Part shown: positions 49,188 to 61,271 of the stretch, piece after piece
Position numbering within the stretch: the first letter of the stretch is position 1
How the letters are laid out: the number at the start of each line of letters is the position of its first letter
Assembly (NCBI RefSeq): GCF_014905175.1
Contig: NC_057789.1
Location: 16,110,876-16,174,875, forward strand
Source of the DNA: Aphidius gifuensis
Lineage: Eukaryota; Arthropoda; Insecta; Hymenoptera; Braconidae
Reading direction: 5' to 3'
Length of the DNA stretch: 64,000 nt
The notes under the pieces: model-generated
The model's input: only the letters and a program-made list of their open reading frames with translations
The model's database searches: none
Told to the model about the DNA's origin: nothing
Made by a program: the position numbers and the translations under genes

Positions 49188-49575
49188 TCATAATCGGAGA
49201 AATCCGTCGAGCCTCCCACCATTCACAAAATAATGAAGAGAAACAATCCACCAATGACTGCAACAATTACTCGTAACAGTTTGCAGCTGTATATTGTTGT
49301 ACTCGTGGATGACACAATTTCTTTTGAGAGCGTAAAGGAAACGGGGATCTCTTGGAGGTCGTCCAAAGCTGTCGAAGAATAGTCCATGTCCCAGATTATT
49401 GACGTAAAAACACACCCAATGAGATCTTGGTTGATTATGATTATCAAGATTGACAATAATTCACACGGTTTCGGCCATATACGAGGTTATCGGTCAATAG
49501 CGTAAACTCCTGCACGTGTCAAATCAGTAAGTGGTAATGCGTCAACTAATTGAATAGTCTTCATACCAATGTTTC
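49188..49575 (-). pseudogene. Adenain-like cysteine protease of Maverick/Polinton type, broken
   Basis: The frame from about 49440 to 49188 reads HWVCFYVNN, FFDSFGRPPRDPRF and IQLQTVTSN in order. These match the His, Asp and Gln regions of the adenovirus-type protease encoded by Maverick/Polinton elements. Upstream, 49570-49480 in another frame continues the family (TIQLVDALPL, AGVYAIDR), so at least one shift separates the halves near 49480. The region of the nucleophilic Cys reads CCSHWW, and the usual second Cys is Trp, so it is inactive. No polymerase B, integrase, ATPase or capsid gene was seen nearby; this is an isolated fragment, 200 bases from the IAP-like remnant in the same orientation. 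Confidence 0.7.
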
Positions 49576-49599
49576 TTTGACTGTATTAAAAGAAGAATT

Positions 49600-52550
49600 A
49601 AACGCTCCCGATTAAAGTCCCTAACTTTTTTGTTGCAAAGAAGATAAATTACAAACCTAAAATTCCCAAGATAGAATTTGGCGCCAATCCTTGATCTGGG
49701 AAAATTGTTAATTTTACAAAACGCAAATTAACAGAATACAGATAAATACAAACCAATAAATTGTCAATTGATATGAAGTTTCAAATTTGATTGTTTCCAA
49801 AACGAAGTTATCAATAAAAAATAAATGTACAAACTGTCAGAATTACGAAGAATAGAAATATATTTCCGTGAAAACGACAATTCTTCAAAATTAACAAGTC
49901 AAATATATACTAAATAGACATTAAATAATATAATTATTTACCTTTGCAAGTATATTTTTAAATTTTAATTACTCCAAATAGTATTTGTGACAAATTTTCA
50001 TTTTTACTACTCAGAAATTTTAAGTATAATGAAAAATTACGAATAATTTTCAATTAAAAACAACTGTTGGTAATGATGGTTCCCATGAAATCGAAAAGAA
50101 TCGCTTGGTAACAAAACTGGAAAATTTTCTCGTCAGTCAATAATAAAGTGTGAGTTGCAAAAAAAAAAAAATGAAGTAAATTAATTCAAATCATTTATTA
50201 TGTTAAAATACATTGTTACATTACTATCTTTAACAATCAATTTCTTCATCATAGTTATTATTATCATATGCAATATAACCAGGTTTTTTACATTTAATAA
50301 TAATATTTCTCTTTATAATAACATTGACTAGTACATCATTATCATCATACAATATTTTTGAACTTTAATATAACTGTATCGCACAACGTAACCAAATGTA
50401 CTACGATAATTTCACAAGGGTTGTAAGGCCTTGAGTTTGATACAGGGCTATCAAAGGATGTGGAGGATAGGTTGTAAATTGAAATAATAGGAATAACACT
50501 TTAAATGAATCCAAACACTGTGGCTTAAATTCTATTAATATATTCACATTATTATTTCACTAAAATTATAATTAATTGTATTGTATATTGTATATTGAGT
50601 TGACTCTAGAAAGTGTTGTCATGGACAGACACTACTATTTTATATTGTAAGTATAAAAAAATCCCGTTGTATGCGAATCAATATTAATTAGTGATGTAAC
50701 GTAAACGAGTGTTGAAGAGCAACTGATTTCTCAGTTTGTTGAAAATTGTTAAGTCCAAAAAATGGGTGTGTACTTAGTTAAAAATTAGTTTTAATTGGTC
50801 AAAAATTAGTTCAAGAGAGGGTAAAAAACTATGTGTAGGTGGAGGGATTTTTAGACATAAAATTGGGCCTTGTGTGGTCCAAAAGGTGGCATAAAAGTAC
50901 CATGTGTAAACAAAAAATATAGATTTTACGACAGGAAAGTCCAAGACGTTTTCATGAATTTATTTTATTTTAAATAGTTATAAATTTACTTTTCTATTGT
51001 CGATTTGACGATCATTCTGTGTATCGAAAATACATTAGTGCAGTTGTTTGACAGATGTGAGATTTTCTCTAATTCTTGACAAATAATGTTTTAAAAAATA
51101 TGTTATAATATTACCAAAGAGAAACTTGAGTTTATTGTTTTTATTTGTTACGTGATTTTTACTCGAAAAATCTATGCATTAGTTGACCATGTGTGGGAAT
51201 ATTTTGTATTCGAGTTTGTTAAAAGCTATAAAAAGAGTACATAAATTAAATCGTTGTTTAAAGTATTTTAGAAAAAATATAAACCAAAATTGTTAGTCAC
51301 ATGTTATTTGAAATTGTATGATCTCACGATCTAGCCATAAAAAGCAGAGTAATGTTTAAAACTTATCAATAGGGCAGGGAACTTGCCGTACGCGGGAGTG
51401 TAATATTGTTGAAATATTCCAAATTTAAAAATTTATTTGAATAAAAAATGAATGCAATTGATATGTTCATGTATGTATATCGATATAAGTCGATACTCGA
51501 AAGAAAACCGATTTATGTTTATATGTGTATATGTATGTATCGACTTTTGTGTGAATTACTCCTTACTTTTATGTTTCCCTGTAATAATCTCGTAGATACA
51601 GTGACGTTTAGTTAGTTTCTTTAGAGTAAATGTGTATGAAATTTTTTTTAATTTTAAGAGGTTATAGAAATGAACAAGATGCAACTTTAATTTATATTTT
51701 TTTTAAAATATAAAAAAGTATTAAAGAAAAAACTTGCAAAATATCCGTACATGGTTTTAAATTTATATACATGTAATTTTATTAAATTGCCTCTTCAATG
51801 ATAATATAAATTAAAAGTATTACTAAAAAAAAAAATACATGAAAACTTTGACAGCTATCTACGGTAAATAAATACGTGTCAAATTGGAGTAATTGAAAAG
51901 AATCTTGAGAATTGTATCAGAGAACTATAAAATAAAAGAGTGGCGCTTGCAGATAGCATACATGCATACTATTACGTATTATACATGTAGTATGTATTAT
52001 GACATACTACATGTATATAATACGTGTATATAACATGCATGAGCGCTCTACTCCTTTACTTTATGGTGCGCTGATACAATCTTGGATATTTTATTGAATT
52101 TCACTCTTTCTCTTGAAGTACATATTAAAAAACCAACATATAGTATTAAGAAAAGAAAAAAGAGTAAGAAGATGTTTTAATAAAATTTAGTTTTTTTTTT
52201 ATTCCATTGGAATCAAAAAAATAATTTCAATGTTTTATAAAAAAAAAAAAAAAATTGAGAATAAAAGATTCGCGAAATATCTGTAGATAATTTCAGCATC
52301 AATTAAAATAATACATGTATACTTAAAATTAATTTTTTTATATGCTTAAAAATTGTATTTTTTTAAATTTAATTTTATTAGAAATAAAAAATAGTGATTT
52401 GAGCAGGAATCGAACCCGTGCCTTGTAGATACATTTCAATTTTTGTGTTTGAAAACGTGTGAATTTTTTTTTTAATTTTATTTTTTTCTCATTTAAAATA
52501 GCAAGTTAAAAAAAAAATCCCGGATAATATCTGTAGATAATTAAAAAATT
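49600..52550. other. AT-rich region without recognised genes
   Basis: No coding exon was recognised on either strand. A long imperfect hairpin lies at 51945-52052 (TACATGTAGTATG / CATACTACATGTA flanked by AATACGT words and GCGCT ends). A minus-strand tRNA B-box-like word (GGCACGGGTTCGATTCCTGC) is at 52400-52420. Confidence 0.5.
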
Positions 52551-55500
52551 CATAGTCTGCCGTATTTTATCCGAACGTACTCCATACATACGCTGTACCT
52601 TATCTGTACGTATGCCGTACTCAATAGAAATCCATTTAAAAACCAACAAAACTATTTTCCGGAACAATAGATATTTCATTTTTTTCCAATATATTATGCG
52701 GCCGTACTTAATCCGTAGGTATGTGGTACTTTATCAGTACGCATAACGTACTTCATCCATACTTAAAAAAAAAAAACGTTTAATTTCAAAGCCAAAAATT
52801 CTGCTTATCGAAATATCAGATATAAGATAAATATTAGATGTAAAATAGCGATTTACGAAAAAAAATCCGCATAATGTCTGTAGACAATGAAAAAAAGCAT
52901 AGTCTGCCGTATTTTATCCGGACGTACTCTATACATCTGCTGTATTTTATCCGTACATACGCCGTACTTTATCCGTACGTATGCCGTACTTGAAAAAAAT
53001 CTATTAAAAAAATCCGCATAATATCTGTACACAATAAAAAAGGCATAGTCTGCCGTATTTTATCCGGACGTACTTTATACATCTGGTGTACTCTATCCGT
53101 ATGTACGCCGTACTTCATCCGTACATATGCCGTACTTATGCCGTACTTGAACGTAATCTTTATACCGTACTTAGAAAGTAAGAATTTATAAGCTAAAAAA
53201 ATTGCTTTCCAAAACAATAAATATTTATTTATTTTATTTTCTTTCTTTTCATTTAAAATGGCAATTTCCATAAAAATTGCCGCATCCGTAAATAATTAAA
53301 AAATTCATAGTCTTCCGTATTTTATCCAGACGTACTCTATACATCTGGTGTACTCTATCCGTATGTACGCCGTACTTCATCCGTACATATGCCGTACTTA
53401 AAAGAAATTTATTTAAAAACCAAAAAAGCTATTTTCCGGAACAGTAGATATTTAATTTTTTTTTTCGGTGTGTTATGCTGCCGTATTTTATCCGAACGTA
53501 CTTCATACATCTTTATCCGTACATACGGCGTAATTTATCCGTATGCATGCCGTACTAAATAGAAATCCATTTAAAAACCAACAAAACTATTTTCCGGAAC
53601 AATAGATATTTCATTTTTTTCCAATATATTATGCGGCCGTATTTAATCCGTAGGTATGTGGTACTTTATCAGTACGCATAGCGTACTTCATCCATACTTA
53701 AAAAAAATAAACGTTTAATTTCAAAACCAAGAATTCTGCTTATCGAAATATCAGATATAAGATAAATATTAGATGTAAAATAGCGATTTACGAAAAAAAT
53801 CCGCATAATGTCTGTAGACAATTAAAAAAAGCATAGTCTGCCGTATTTTATCCGGACGTACTCTATACATCTGCTGTATTTTATCCGTACATACGCCGTA
53901 CTTTATCCGTACGTATGCCGTACTTGAATAAAATCTATCAAAAAAATCCGCATAATATCTGTAGACAATAAAAAAGACATAGTCTGCCGTATTTTATCCG
54001 GACGTACTTTATACATCTGGTGTACTCTAACCGTATGTACGCCGTACTTCATTCGTACATATGCCGTACTTTATCCGTACGTATGCCGTACTTGAAAAAA
54101 ATCTATTAAAAAAATCCGCACAATATCTGTAGACAATAAAAAAGGCATAGTCTGCCGTATTTTATCGGACGTACTACATACATCTGCTGTATTTATCCGT
54201 ACATACGCCGTACTTTATCCGTACTTTATCCGTACTTGAAAAACATCTATCAAAAGAAATTGGACAAATATTTTCTTGGAAAAGACCAGAGATCAATGCT
54301 CAAAGTTTCCTCAGAACCATTTCGAACTATAGACATTTCTTGCTTATTCAGTCAACAGAAAAAATAATTCGATAATGAGTCACAGTTAATTACAAATTTT
54401 GTCGTTTGTGATTAAAATAATTTGATGCCACACAGTTTAAAACATTAAATAATTTTAAAAAGAAATGCATATCGATTTAAATTTCCATCAAAAATAAAGG
54501 AACTTTTAAGCGCAGAATCGAGCTACAAGTGTATGAACTTATTTTGAATGGATCTGTACCTGGATCATTCCTGTCAGAGAAGAAGATTGAAAATTTAAAA
54601 ACGATTACAACTCAGTAAAAAACAAATTAAAAAAAATAAAATTATAAAATATTTTTCTTTTTTATGATGTTTGATTTTTTAAAACAATGATTATTAAAAG
54701 TGTAATTTATAAAATACCAGAAGTAATTTAGAAAAAATTGATTGTCAAGTTGTATGTCGCCACTTCTCACAGCCCTGTGATGAAAAGTATATAATAAAAA
54801 TTTATTTAAGTATGAATATTACAGCAGCATACTTAAACTTCAACTGGAAAAATCGAATATCTATTGTTCCCGAAAATAGCTTTCTTGATTATCAAATTGA
54901 TTTCTTTTAAGAACGGCATACGTACGGATAAAATTACGGCATAAGTTTTGATAAAAGTACGGCGTATGTATGGATAAAGTACAGCAGATGTATAAAGTAA
55001 GAATTTATAAGCTAAAAAATTGCTTTCCAGAACAATAAATATTTATTTATTTTATTTTTCTTTTTCTATTTAAAATCAAATTTCCATAAAATTACCGCAT
55101 CCGTAAATAATTAAAAATTCATAGTCTTGTATTTCCAGACGTACTCTATACATCTGGTGTACTCTATCCGTATGTACGCCGTACTTCATCCGTACATATG
55201 CCGTACTTAAAAGAAATTTATTTAAAAACCGAAAAAGCTATTTTCCGGAACAATAGATATTTAATTTTTTTTTTTCGGTGTTTATGCTGCCGTATTTTAT
55301 CCAGGGCTCAATACATCTTTATCCTTACATACGCCGTACTATAAAGAAATCCATTTTAAAACCAACAAAGCTATTTTCCGAAACAATAGATATTTCATTT
55401 TTTCCTAATGTATTATGCTGCCGTACTTAATCCGTAGGTATGTGGTACTTTATCAGTACGCATAACGTACTTTATCCATACTTAAAAAAAAAAATAAACA

Positions 55501-56160
55501 TTTAATTTCAAAACCAAAATTCCGCAAATAGTCTGCCGTATTCTATCGGACATACTTTATACATCTGCTGTACTTTATCCATACATACGCCGTACTTTAT
55601 CCGTACTTATGCTGTACTTTTATCCGTACGTATGCCGTTCTTAAAAGAAATCAATTTGATAATCAAGAAAGCTGTTTTCCGGAACAATAGATATTCGATT
55701 TTTTTCCAGTTGAAGTTTAAGTATGCTGCTGTACATTATTCATACTTAAAAAAATTAAATGTTTAATTTTAAAACCAAGAAAACTGCTTAAAGTAATATT
55801 AAATACCAAATTTTTTTTGCAATATATTATGCTACCGTACTTCATTTTAACGTATGCCGTATTTAGAGAAAAATGAATTTGAACACTAAAAAAGAAAACT
55901 ATTTACTTTGAAAGTAATTTGACATTCAATTATAGGTCAACAGTTGCATCAAATGGTAAGTAAATTTTTGGTTTTAACACTTTTAATATGCTGTACTTCT
56001 TCCGTATAAACGCTGTACGTCAAAAAATACATGTTCAATTTCTAAGCCAAGAAAACTGCTTATCGGAATATTAGATATCAATTTTCCTTGCAGTGTATTA
56101 TATTACTATAATTTATCAGTTCGTATACCACACTTTATCCGTACCTTTGCCGTACTTCGT
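52551..56160. repeat. Array of CCGTACTTTATCCGTACGTA modules
   Basis: The words GCCGTACTTTATCCGTAC, CCGTATTTTATCCGGACGTA and TCCGTACATACGCCGTAC recur dozens of times from 52558 to 54240 and from 54900 to 56160. A higher-order unit of about 938 bases is visible: the stretch starting near 52622 (AATAGAAATCCATTTAAAAA) recurs near 53563 and in part near 55343. Spacers contain CAATAGATATTTCATTTTTT. The orientation is uniform except at 54905-54995, where the motifs are inverted. This is a satellite-like or multi-element cluster with no coding capacity. Confidence 0.85.
54808..55750. mobile_element. Inverted duplication inside the CCGTAC array
   Basis: Left block 54808-54960 and right block about 55610-55750 are inverted copies. 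Shared parts are GCAGCATACTTAAACTTCAA, AATATCTATTGTTCC, TTGATTATCAAATTGATTTC and GGCATACGTACGGATAAA with their complements. The blocks are probably the termini of one element of the CCGTAC family. The adjoining 54245-54800 is a non-repetitive spacer in which I recognised nothing. Confidence 0.7.
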
Positions 56161-56184
56161 CCATGCTTTTTTTTGTGTGACAAA

Positions 56185-56720
56185 AAAAAAAAATCCATAG
56201 TAGGATTTGAACTCATGACTCGATAATTTTTTTTTCCTTGTACTTTTCAACATATAAATTTTTTTTTTTTCTTTGGTAAAACGTATTTGAAACGCAAAAT
56301 TCTCGCAAAATATCCGTAGATAAATATAATTTACATATAAATAAATTTTTTTTTGTATATTTTTTTTTAAATAACGATACATTATCGCCTTTCTGATAAA
56401 ACAACGAAAGTTTATCTACTGAAAGAAGTGATTTTTTTTTTAAGATTCGTACCTTATTTACTTGTATACTTGGTAAATAAATAATTACGACATCATAATA
56501 AAACAATAAACTAAATTAGTATATAAATTAGTACACAGGGTCTGAAATGAGGAAAAAAAAAAAATCCAAAGTAGGATTTGAACTCATGACTCGATAATTT
56601 TTTTTTCCTTGTACTTTTCAACATATAAATTTTTTTTTTTTCTTTGGTAAAACGTATTTGAAACGCAAAATTCTCGCAAAATATCCGTAGATAAATATAA
56701 TTTACATATAAAAAGATTTT
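56185..56720. repeat. Direct repeat (~150 bases) with a tRNA-like head
   Basis: 56190-56345 and 56562-56715 are almost identical direct copies beginning AAGTAGGATTTGAACTCATG. On the minus strand this contains a B-box-like GAGTTCAAATCCTAC, so these are likely tRNA-derived SINE copies. The two short minus-strand ORFs here share a tail only because of the duplication. Confidence 0.75.
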
Positions 56721-56759
56721 TCGTCGTATAATTCTTTTGTATTAAAGACACGATATCGT

Positions 56760-58420
56760 CTGTCTTTCTCAAAGAATAAAGCTGTAAAAACGCCCTTTAC
56801 AATAATGAAATAATATATTTATGCGTTCAAGGCTCTCCATAATTTTTTTTAGAAAAATCAAGCTTTAAGAATGCCCTCTACAATAAAACAAAAATATATT
56901 CAGATGATCTTGAACTGTCAATATTCTTTTATAAAGAATAAAGCTTCAAAAACGCCCTCTACAATAAAAAACAAATATAGTTAGTCTTTCGAAGACTTCT
57001 AAAATTTGTATTCAAGAAATAAGGCTTTGAGAACGCCCTCTACAATGAAACAAAAATATTTTTAGACGTTCTCGGCCTGTCGATATTCTTAGATATGAAA
57101 TAAAGCTTCAAGAACGCCCTCTACAATGGAAAAAAAATTATATTTAGGCTTTCGAGGACTTCTAAAGTTTCTATTCAAGAAATAAGGATTTAAGAACGTC
57201 CTCTACAATAGAAAAAAAAAATAAATAGATACGTTCTTGGCCTGTCAGTATTCTTTCATAAGGGATAAAGCTTCGAGAACGCCCTCTGCAATAGAAAAAA
57301 AAATTATATTTAGGCTTTCGAAGTCTAGAATTTGCTTCCAAAGAATACAGCTTCAAGAACGCCCTCTACAATCGAAAAAAAAAATATATTTAGGCCTTTG
57401 AGGCCTATCTAAAATTAGCTTTAAAAAAATACAGGTTCAAGAACGCCCTCTACAATTGAAAAAAAAAATATAATTAGTCTTTTGAGGCTTTCCAAAATTT
57501 GTTTTTAAGAAATAAGGCTTCACGAACGCCTTTCTCAATCAAAAAAAACTATATATAGGCTTTCGAGGACTTTAAAAATTTTTTTCAAGAAGTAAGGCTT
57601 TAAGAACGCCCTCTCTAATAGAAAAAAAATCATATTCAGGCGTTTGAGGCCTTCTGAAGTTCTTTAATCAAAAAATGAAGCTTCAAAAACGCCTACTACA
57701 TCAGAAAAAAAAATATTTACAGATGTTTTTGGCCTGTCAATATTCTTTCATAAGGGATAAAACTTCGAGAACGCCCTCTACAATAGAAAAAAAAATTATA
57801 TTTAGGCCTCCCAAGTCTGGGATTTGCTTCCAAAGAATACAGCTCCAAGAACGCCCTCTACAATATAAAAAAAATATATTTAAACGTTAAAGGTCTTCCA
57901 ATATTTTATCGGATGATCGAAGTCCCAAAAGCGCTCCCTTTAATTCAATAAAAACATAATTTGAGACGCTTTGAGGGTCGGTTTTCACTCACAGCTTCAT
58001 GACGCGCGACACCAAGCGTCTTGACGCAAAGCAGCCGACTTCTTGACGCAAAGCACCCAACTTCTTGACGCAAAGTGTCCAGCTTCTTGACGCGCAGCAT
58101 GAAACTTCATGACGCGCAGCTTGTTTTGGCCGCCATTGTTGTTTACATTCTGTCAAAAAGGTCACATGTTTTAAATTTGACAGAATGTAAACAACAATGG
58201 CGGCTAAACTGCGCGTCATAATTTCATGTGCGCAAGTTGGACACTTTGCGTCAAGAAGTTGGGTGCTTTGCGTCAAGAAGGCGGCTGCTTTGCGTCAAGA
58301 CGCTTGGTGTCGCGCGTCATGAAGCTGTGAGTGAAAACCGACCCTGAGCCTGCCAATATCAGATTCCAAGAGATTAAAAGTGCCCTCTAGAATGGAAAAA
58401 AAAATATATAGGTATACAAA
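56760..58420. repeat. ~81-bp tandem satellite, about 16 units
   Basis: The core AAGAACGCCCTCTACAAT recurs about every 81 bases, near 56790, 56868, 56950, 57030, 57112, 57192, 57275, 57354, 57439, 57520, 57602, 57685, 57768, 57849, 57929 and 58376. It is followed by A-rich tracts and TTTAGGC(G/C)TTTGAGGCCTT-like spacers. The units diverge by perhaps 10-25 per cent. A foldback (57975-58344) interrupts the penultimate unit. Confidence 0.9.
57975..58344. mobile_element. 370-bp foldback of GACGCAAAGC repeats, TSD TGA
   Basis: Near-perfect inverted halves: GGGTCGGTTTTCACTCACAG at the left end and its complement at 58344. Each half holds several tandem copies of CTTCTTGACGCAAAGCACCC-like words. TGA flanks both sides (57972-57974 and 58345-58347). 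Removing the element plus one TGA restores the satellite unit, confirming the 3-bp duplication. The GC content is far above its surroundings. Confidence 0.93.
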
Positions 58421-58465
58421 AAATGACAATAATAAAAATGAAGAAATTCTTTTATATGTCTTTAT

Positions 58466-59015
58466 TTATTAGTCATTATTTTTTTCTTTTTTAGTGAGTT
58501 CTAATTTTTTTTTAATAATTGAAATTTCTTCCTCTGACAGATGTGACTCGAATTTAGTTCCATTCAAAATAGGTTCGTAGAGTTGTTTTTGAATTCTCCG
58601 ACGAAACGTTCCTATTTTGGCTGAAACTTTTAAACCCTTCTTTTCTTTTTTAAATAATGACATTGTCTTTAAGCTGTTGAGCATCAAGTTTTTTTTTATC
58701 ACGAACTGACTAAATTTCGTGATTAAATCAGCATCCAATTTTGAATTTTCTTCTTTATTCTTCGAATAAGCTCGGAATGCCTCGCAGTTTTGGAACTGTG
58801 TTAACCAAATTGTGTTCTTAATTGCTGGTCGTATTATATAAAGTTCGTTTTTTTTTTCACAGGACGCGTTAGATCTTTTCAAGTGTTCTGTGATACGTGG
58901 TTTTTTACCTATTTCAACATAAAAATTTTTAAACTTTAGAAGTTTTTTGGTTTTAAATAAATGACGAGAACCTGAACCGCTGGTTGTACGAAAAAATCGT
59001 AGGTATGCTTATTAC
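58466..59015 (-). CDS. Unrecognised basic ORF, start unclear
   Basis: An open minus-strand frame of about 180 codons from after two stops near 59018 to a TAA at 58469. The first Met in frame is at 58882 (137 residues), but the open frame extends upstream through RFFRTTSGSGSRHLFKTKKL and FYVEIGKKPRITEHLK without an ATG, so an exon boundary or a truncated start is likely. The protein is basic and predicted helical, ending EEEISIIKKKLELTKKEK. No catalytic motif is visible. It sits beside satellite DNA and could be a transposon-derived fragment. Confidence 0.45.
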
Positions 59016-60222
59016 ATAAATCTTGATTTGTAGTAATTTGAAGTAACCGGGATTTAATTTGTAAGTCAAAAATTGAATATGAAAAAAAAAAGATAAAATT
59101 TTTGAGTCAAATAACTTTTCCATTCAACGATCAAAAATAAAAACTATTATGTCATATAGAAGCAGGAATTTCAATTTTTTTACTACGAATTTCTTTCCGT
59201 CTTCCTGCATCTAGCTGACATAATTGTTTTGATTTGTGTTGATAAACAAAAAAATTATTTTACTTTAAAGTTTTATTTCTTATTTTTTATCTTTATTTTT
59301 TCAACTGCAAATTAAACCCTTTGAACTACTAACCACTTTAAATACAGACTCATCTAATGAGCCTATTTACGATTTTTTTGGACAATCAGCGGTTCTAGGT
59401 TCATGACGATGAAAGTACCTTAATTTTCAAAAAATAATTATTGATATTGTTATGAATAAATAGCATTTTTACAACCTCAAAACGTCAAAATTTGTCAACT
59501 TCTACATTACTTGTTCTATTTATATTTATCTCATTACATGAATATTATTGCTCAAAGTAAGTTAAATAATAATTTATCTTAAACAATTTACCCATAAAAA
59601 GCCCAAATTTACGTCTGGTATCATTAATATTCTGTATTTATTATCTCTGGCTTTGCTATCGCACAGGCGACAAAAACTATTTTGCCAATTCCGCCAGGGT
59701 GGTCAAATAAAAAACCGAAAATTAGGGTAGAAATACTGTTAGTTTTATTATTTTATTGAGTTAATTACACTCAACTTTGAATTTGATGAATAAATAAATA
59801 AAAAGAAAGAATTATTATCAATTAGAAATAGAAGAAACAATCGTTTTTCATTATTGAGTAATCAACAATGTCAAAAAAAAATACTTCATAAATAATAAAA
59901 TTAAAAATAATCTTAATTCGACTCACAATTAACCTTGGGTTTTATAATTGTAGACATCATGTTGAGCTCAACGATTTTTCAATATAATTCTGCTTGAATA
60001 TTATCGATACAATTTGATTAATCCAAAATATAAATGTCAACCAGTACCTATCAATCAATCATTAATGTTAGATAAAATATTTAACTATCCTAATTGGAGT
60101 TAGGTTACTTTCAGAGAACTAACGGTCAACCTATCAATCACACGTTCATTCGTTTCATACCCCCCTCTAGGTATGGTATAGTATGGTAAAAAAAAACTTG
60201 ACTGAACTTGACAATAATTGAA
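59016..60222. other. AT-rich spacer, nothing recognised
   Basis: No gene or repeat was recognised on either strand beyond chance ORFs. It would hold the promoter of the Rrp8-like gene downstream. Confidence 0.4.
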
Positions 60223-60952
60223 ATGAAGTTAACACCACGTCGATTGGAAATTGAACGAGATTTTAGTCAAAATATTCACAAATGTTAGTAGAGCGAATCC
60301 AGCAGGAGAATGCCGCGACAGTTTTAGATTAATTATATTTTATTCATCGTTTACATGAAAACTTTCGCGACACTAGTAGTGGAAATGGAGCACAAAAATA
60401 TTTATTTATTATTTTATTTTACAAGCCAAAAGAATATGTTATTGCTGATTTTGGTTGTGGTGATGCTAAGCTTTGTGAACCAGTTGAACAAAAAGTTCAC
60501 TCACTTGATTTAGTTGCTGTCAATGATAAAGTCACAGCTTGTGATATGGCACATACATCCCTGCTAACTATCAGTGTTAATGTTGTTGTATTTTGTTTGT
60601 CATTCATAGGAAAAAATTTAGCAGATTATCTTTTAGAAGCGAAATGTGTTTTAAAACAAGAGTAAGTATTTTTTAATTGAAATATTTCGTTAATTAATTA
60701 ATTTAATTAATTTTTGTTTTTGTAGTTATAATTTACAGTGGGATATTAAAAATTGCTGATGTTGTAAGTCGCTTTGAAAATATTAAAGAATTTGTAAAGT
60801 CATTAGACAAATATGGCTTTCAAAATACATATCAAGATTTGTCAAATAATTTATTTTATTTTATGGACTTTAAAAAAATTGAAGATGTCAATAGAAGAAA
60901 TAAAAATCTTCCACAAATTTATTTAAAAACATGCTTATACAAAAGAAGATAA
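60223..60952 (+). pseudogene. RRP8: Rrp8-like rRNA-processing methyltransferase, N-terminus decayed
   Basis: Rrp8/nucleomethylin is a nucleolar SAM-dependent methyltransferase that modifies 25S/28S rRNA. Exon 60342-60661 encodes VIADFGCGDAKL (motif I, SAM binding), HSLDLVAV and KVTACDMAHT, and VVFCLSFIGKNLADYLLEA. A GTAAGT donor follows at 60662. Exon 60739-60952 gives GILKIADVVSRFENIKEF, a KYGFQ region, and a basic tail ending YKRR and a stop. These match the family's C-terminal methyltransferase in order. Upstream, 60223-60341 starts MKLTPRRLEIERDF but meets TAG, TAG and TAG, and the substrate-binding helices between it and motif I are mostly missing. Either this is a pseudogene, or the real first exons lie elsewhere. 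Confidence 0.8.
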
Positions 60953-61271
60953 TTTAATTACTTTGATAAATTAAAATACTGTACCACATTATTGAATTTA
61001 ATATTTTATGTGAATTATTAATGTTTGTGACAGCTTAATCAGCATGACAAGATTACAGGCATACTGATCTGATTGACACATTATTTTTTTTCAAATGAAA
61101 ATAATTATGTAATTCGTAAATAAATAAATCATCATTGAATATACTTGAATTTTTTTTTATTATTAACATATATATTTGAGCATTATAAACTTGAAAAAAT
61201 ATACTTACATGATCAGTACGAAAAAATTAACAACACTATTTTATAATTAATTAATTAATTGAAAAATGAAT
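60953..61271. other. Convergent 3' spacer between Rrp8-like and HELQ-like genes
   Basis: An AT-rich spacer of about 320 bases holding the 3' ends of two converging genes. AATAAA-type words occur on the plus strand near 61121. Nothing else was recognised. Confidence 0.5.

Noticed and set aside
56116..56772. Three overlapping minus-strand ORFs with a shared C-terminus
   Set aside because: The shared tail results from a direct DNA repeat with a tRNA-like head, not from a gene family.
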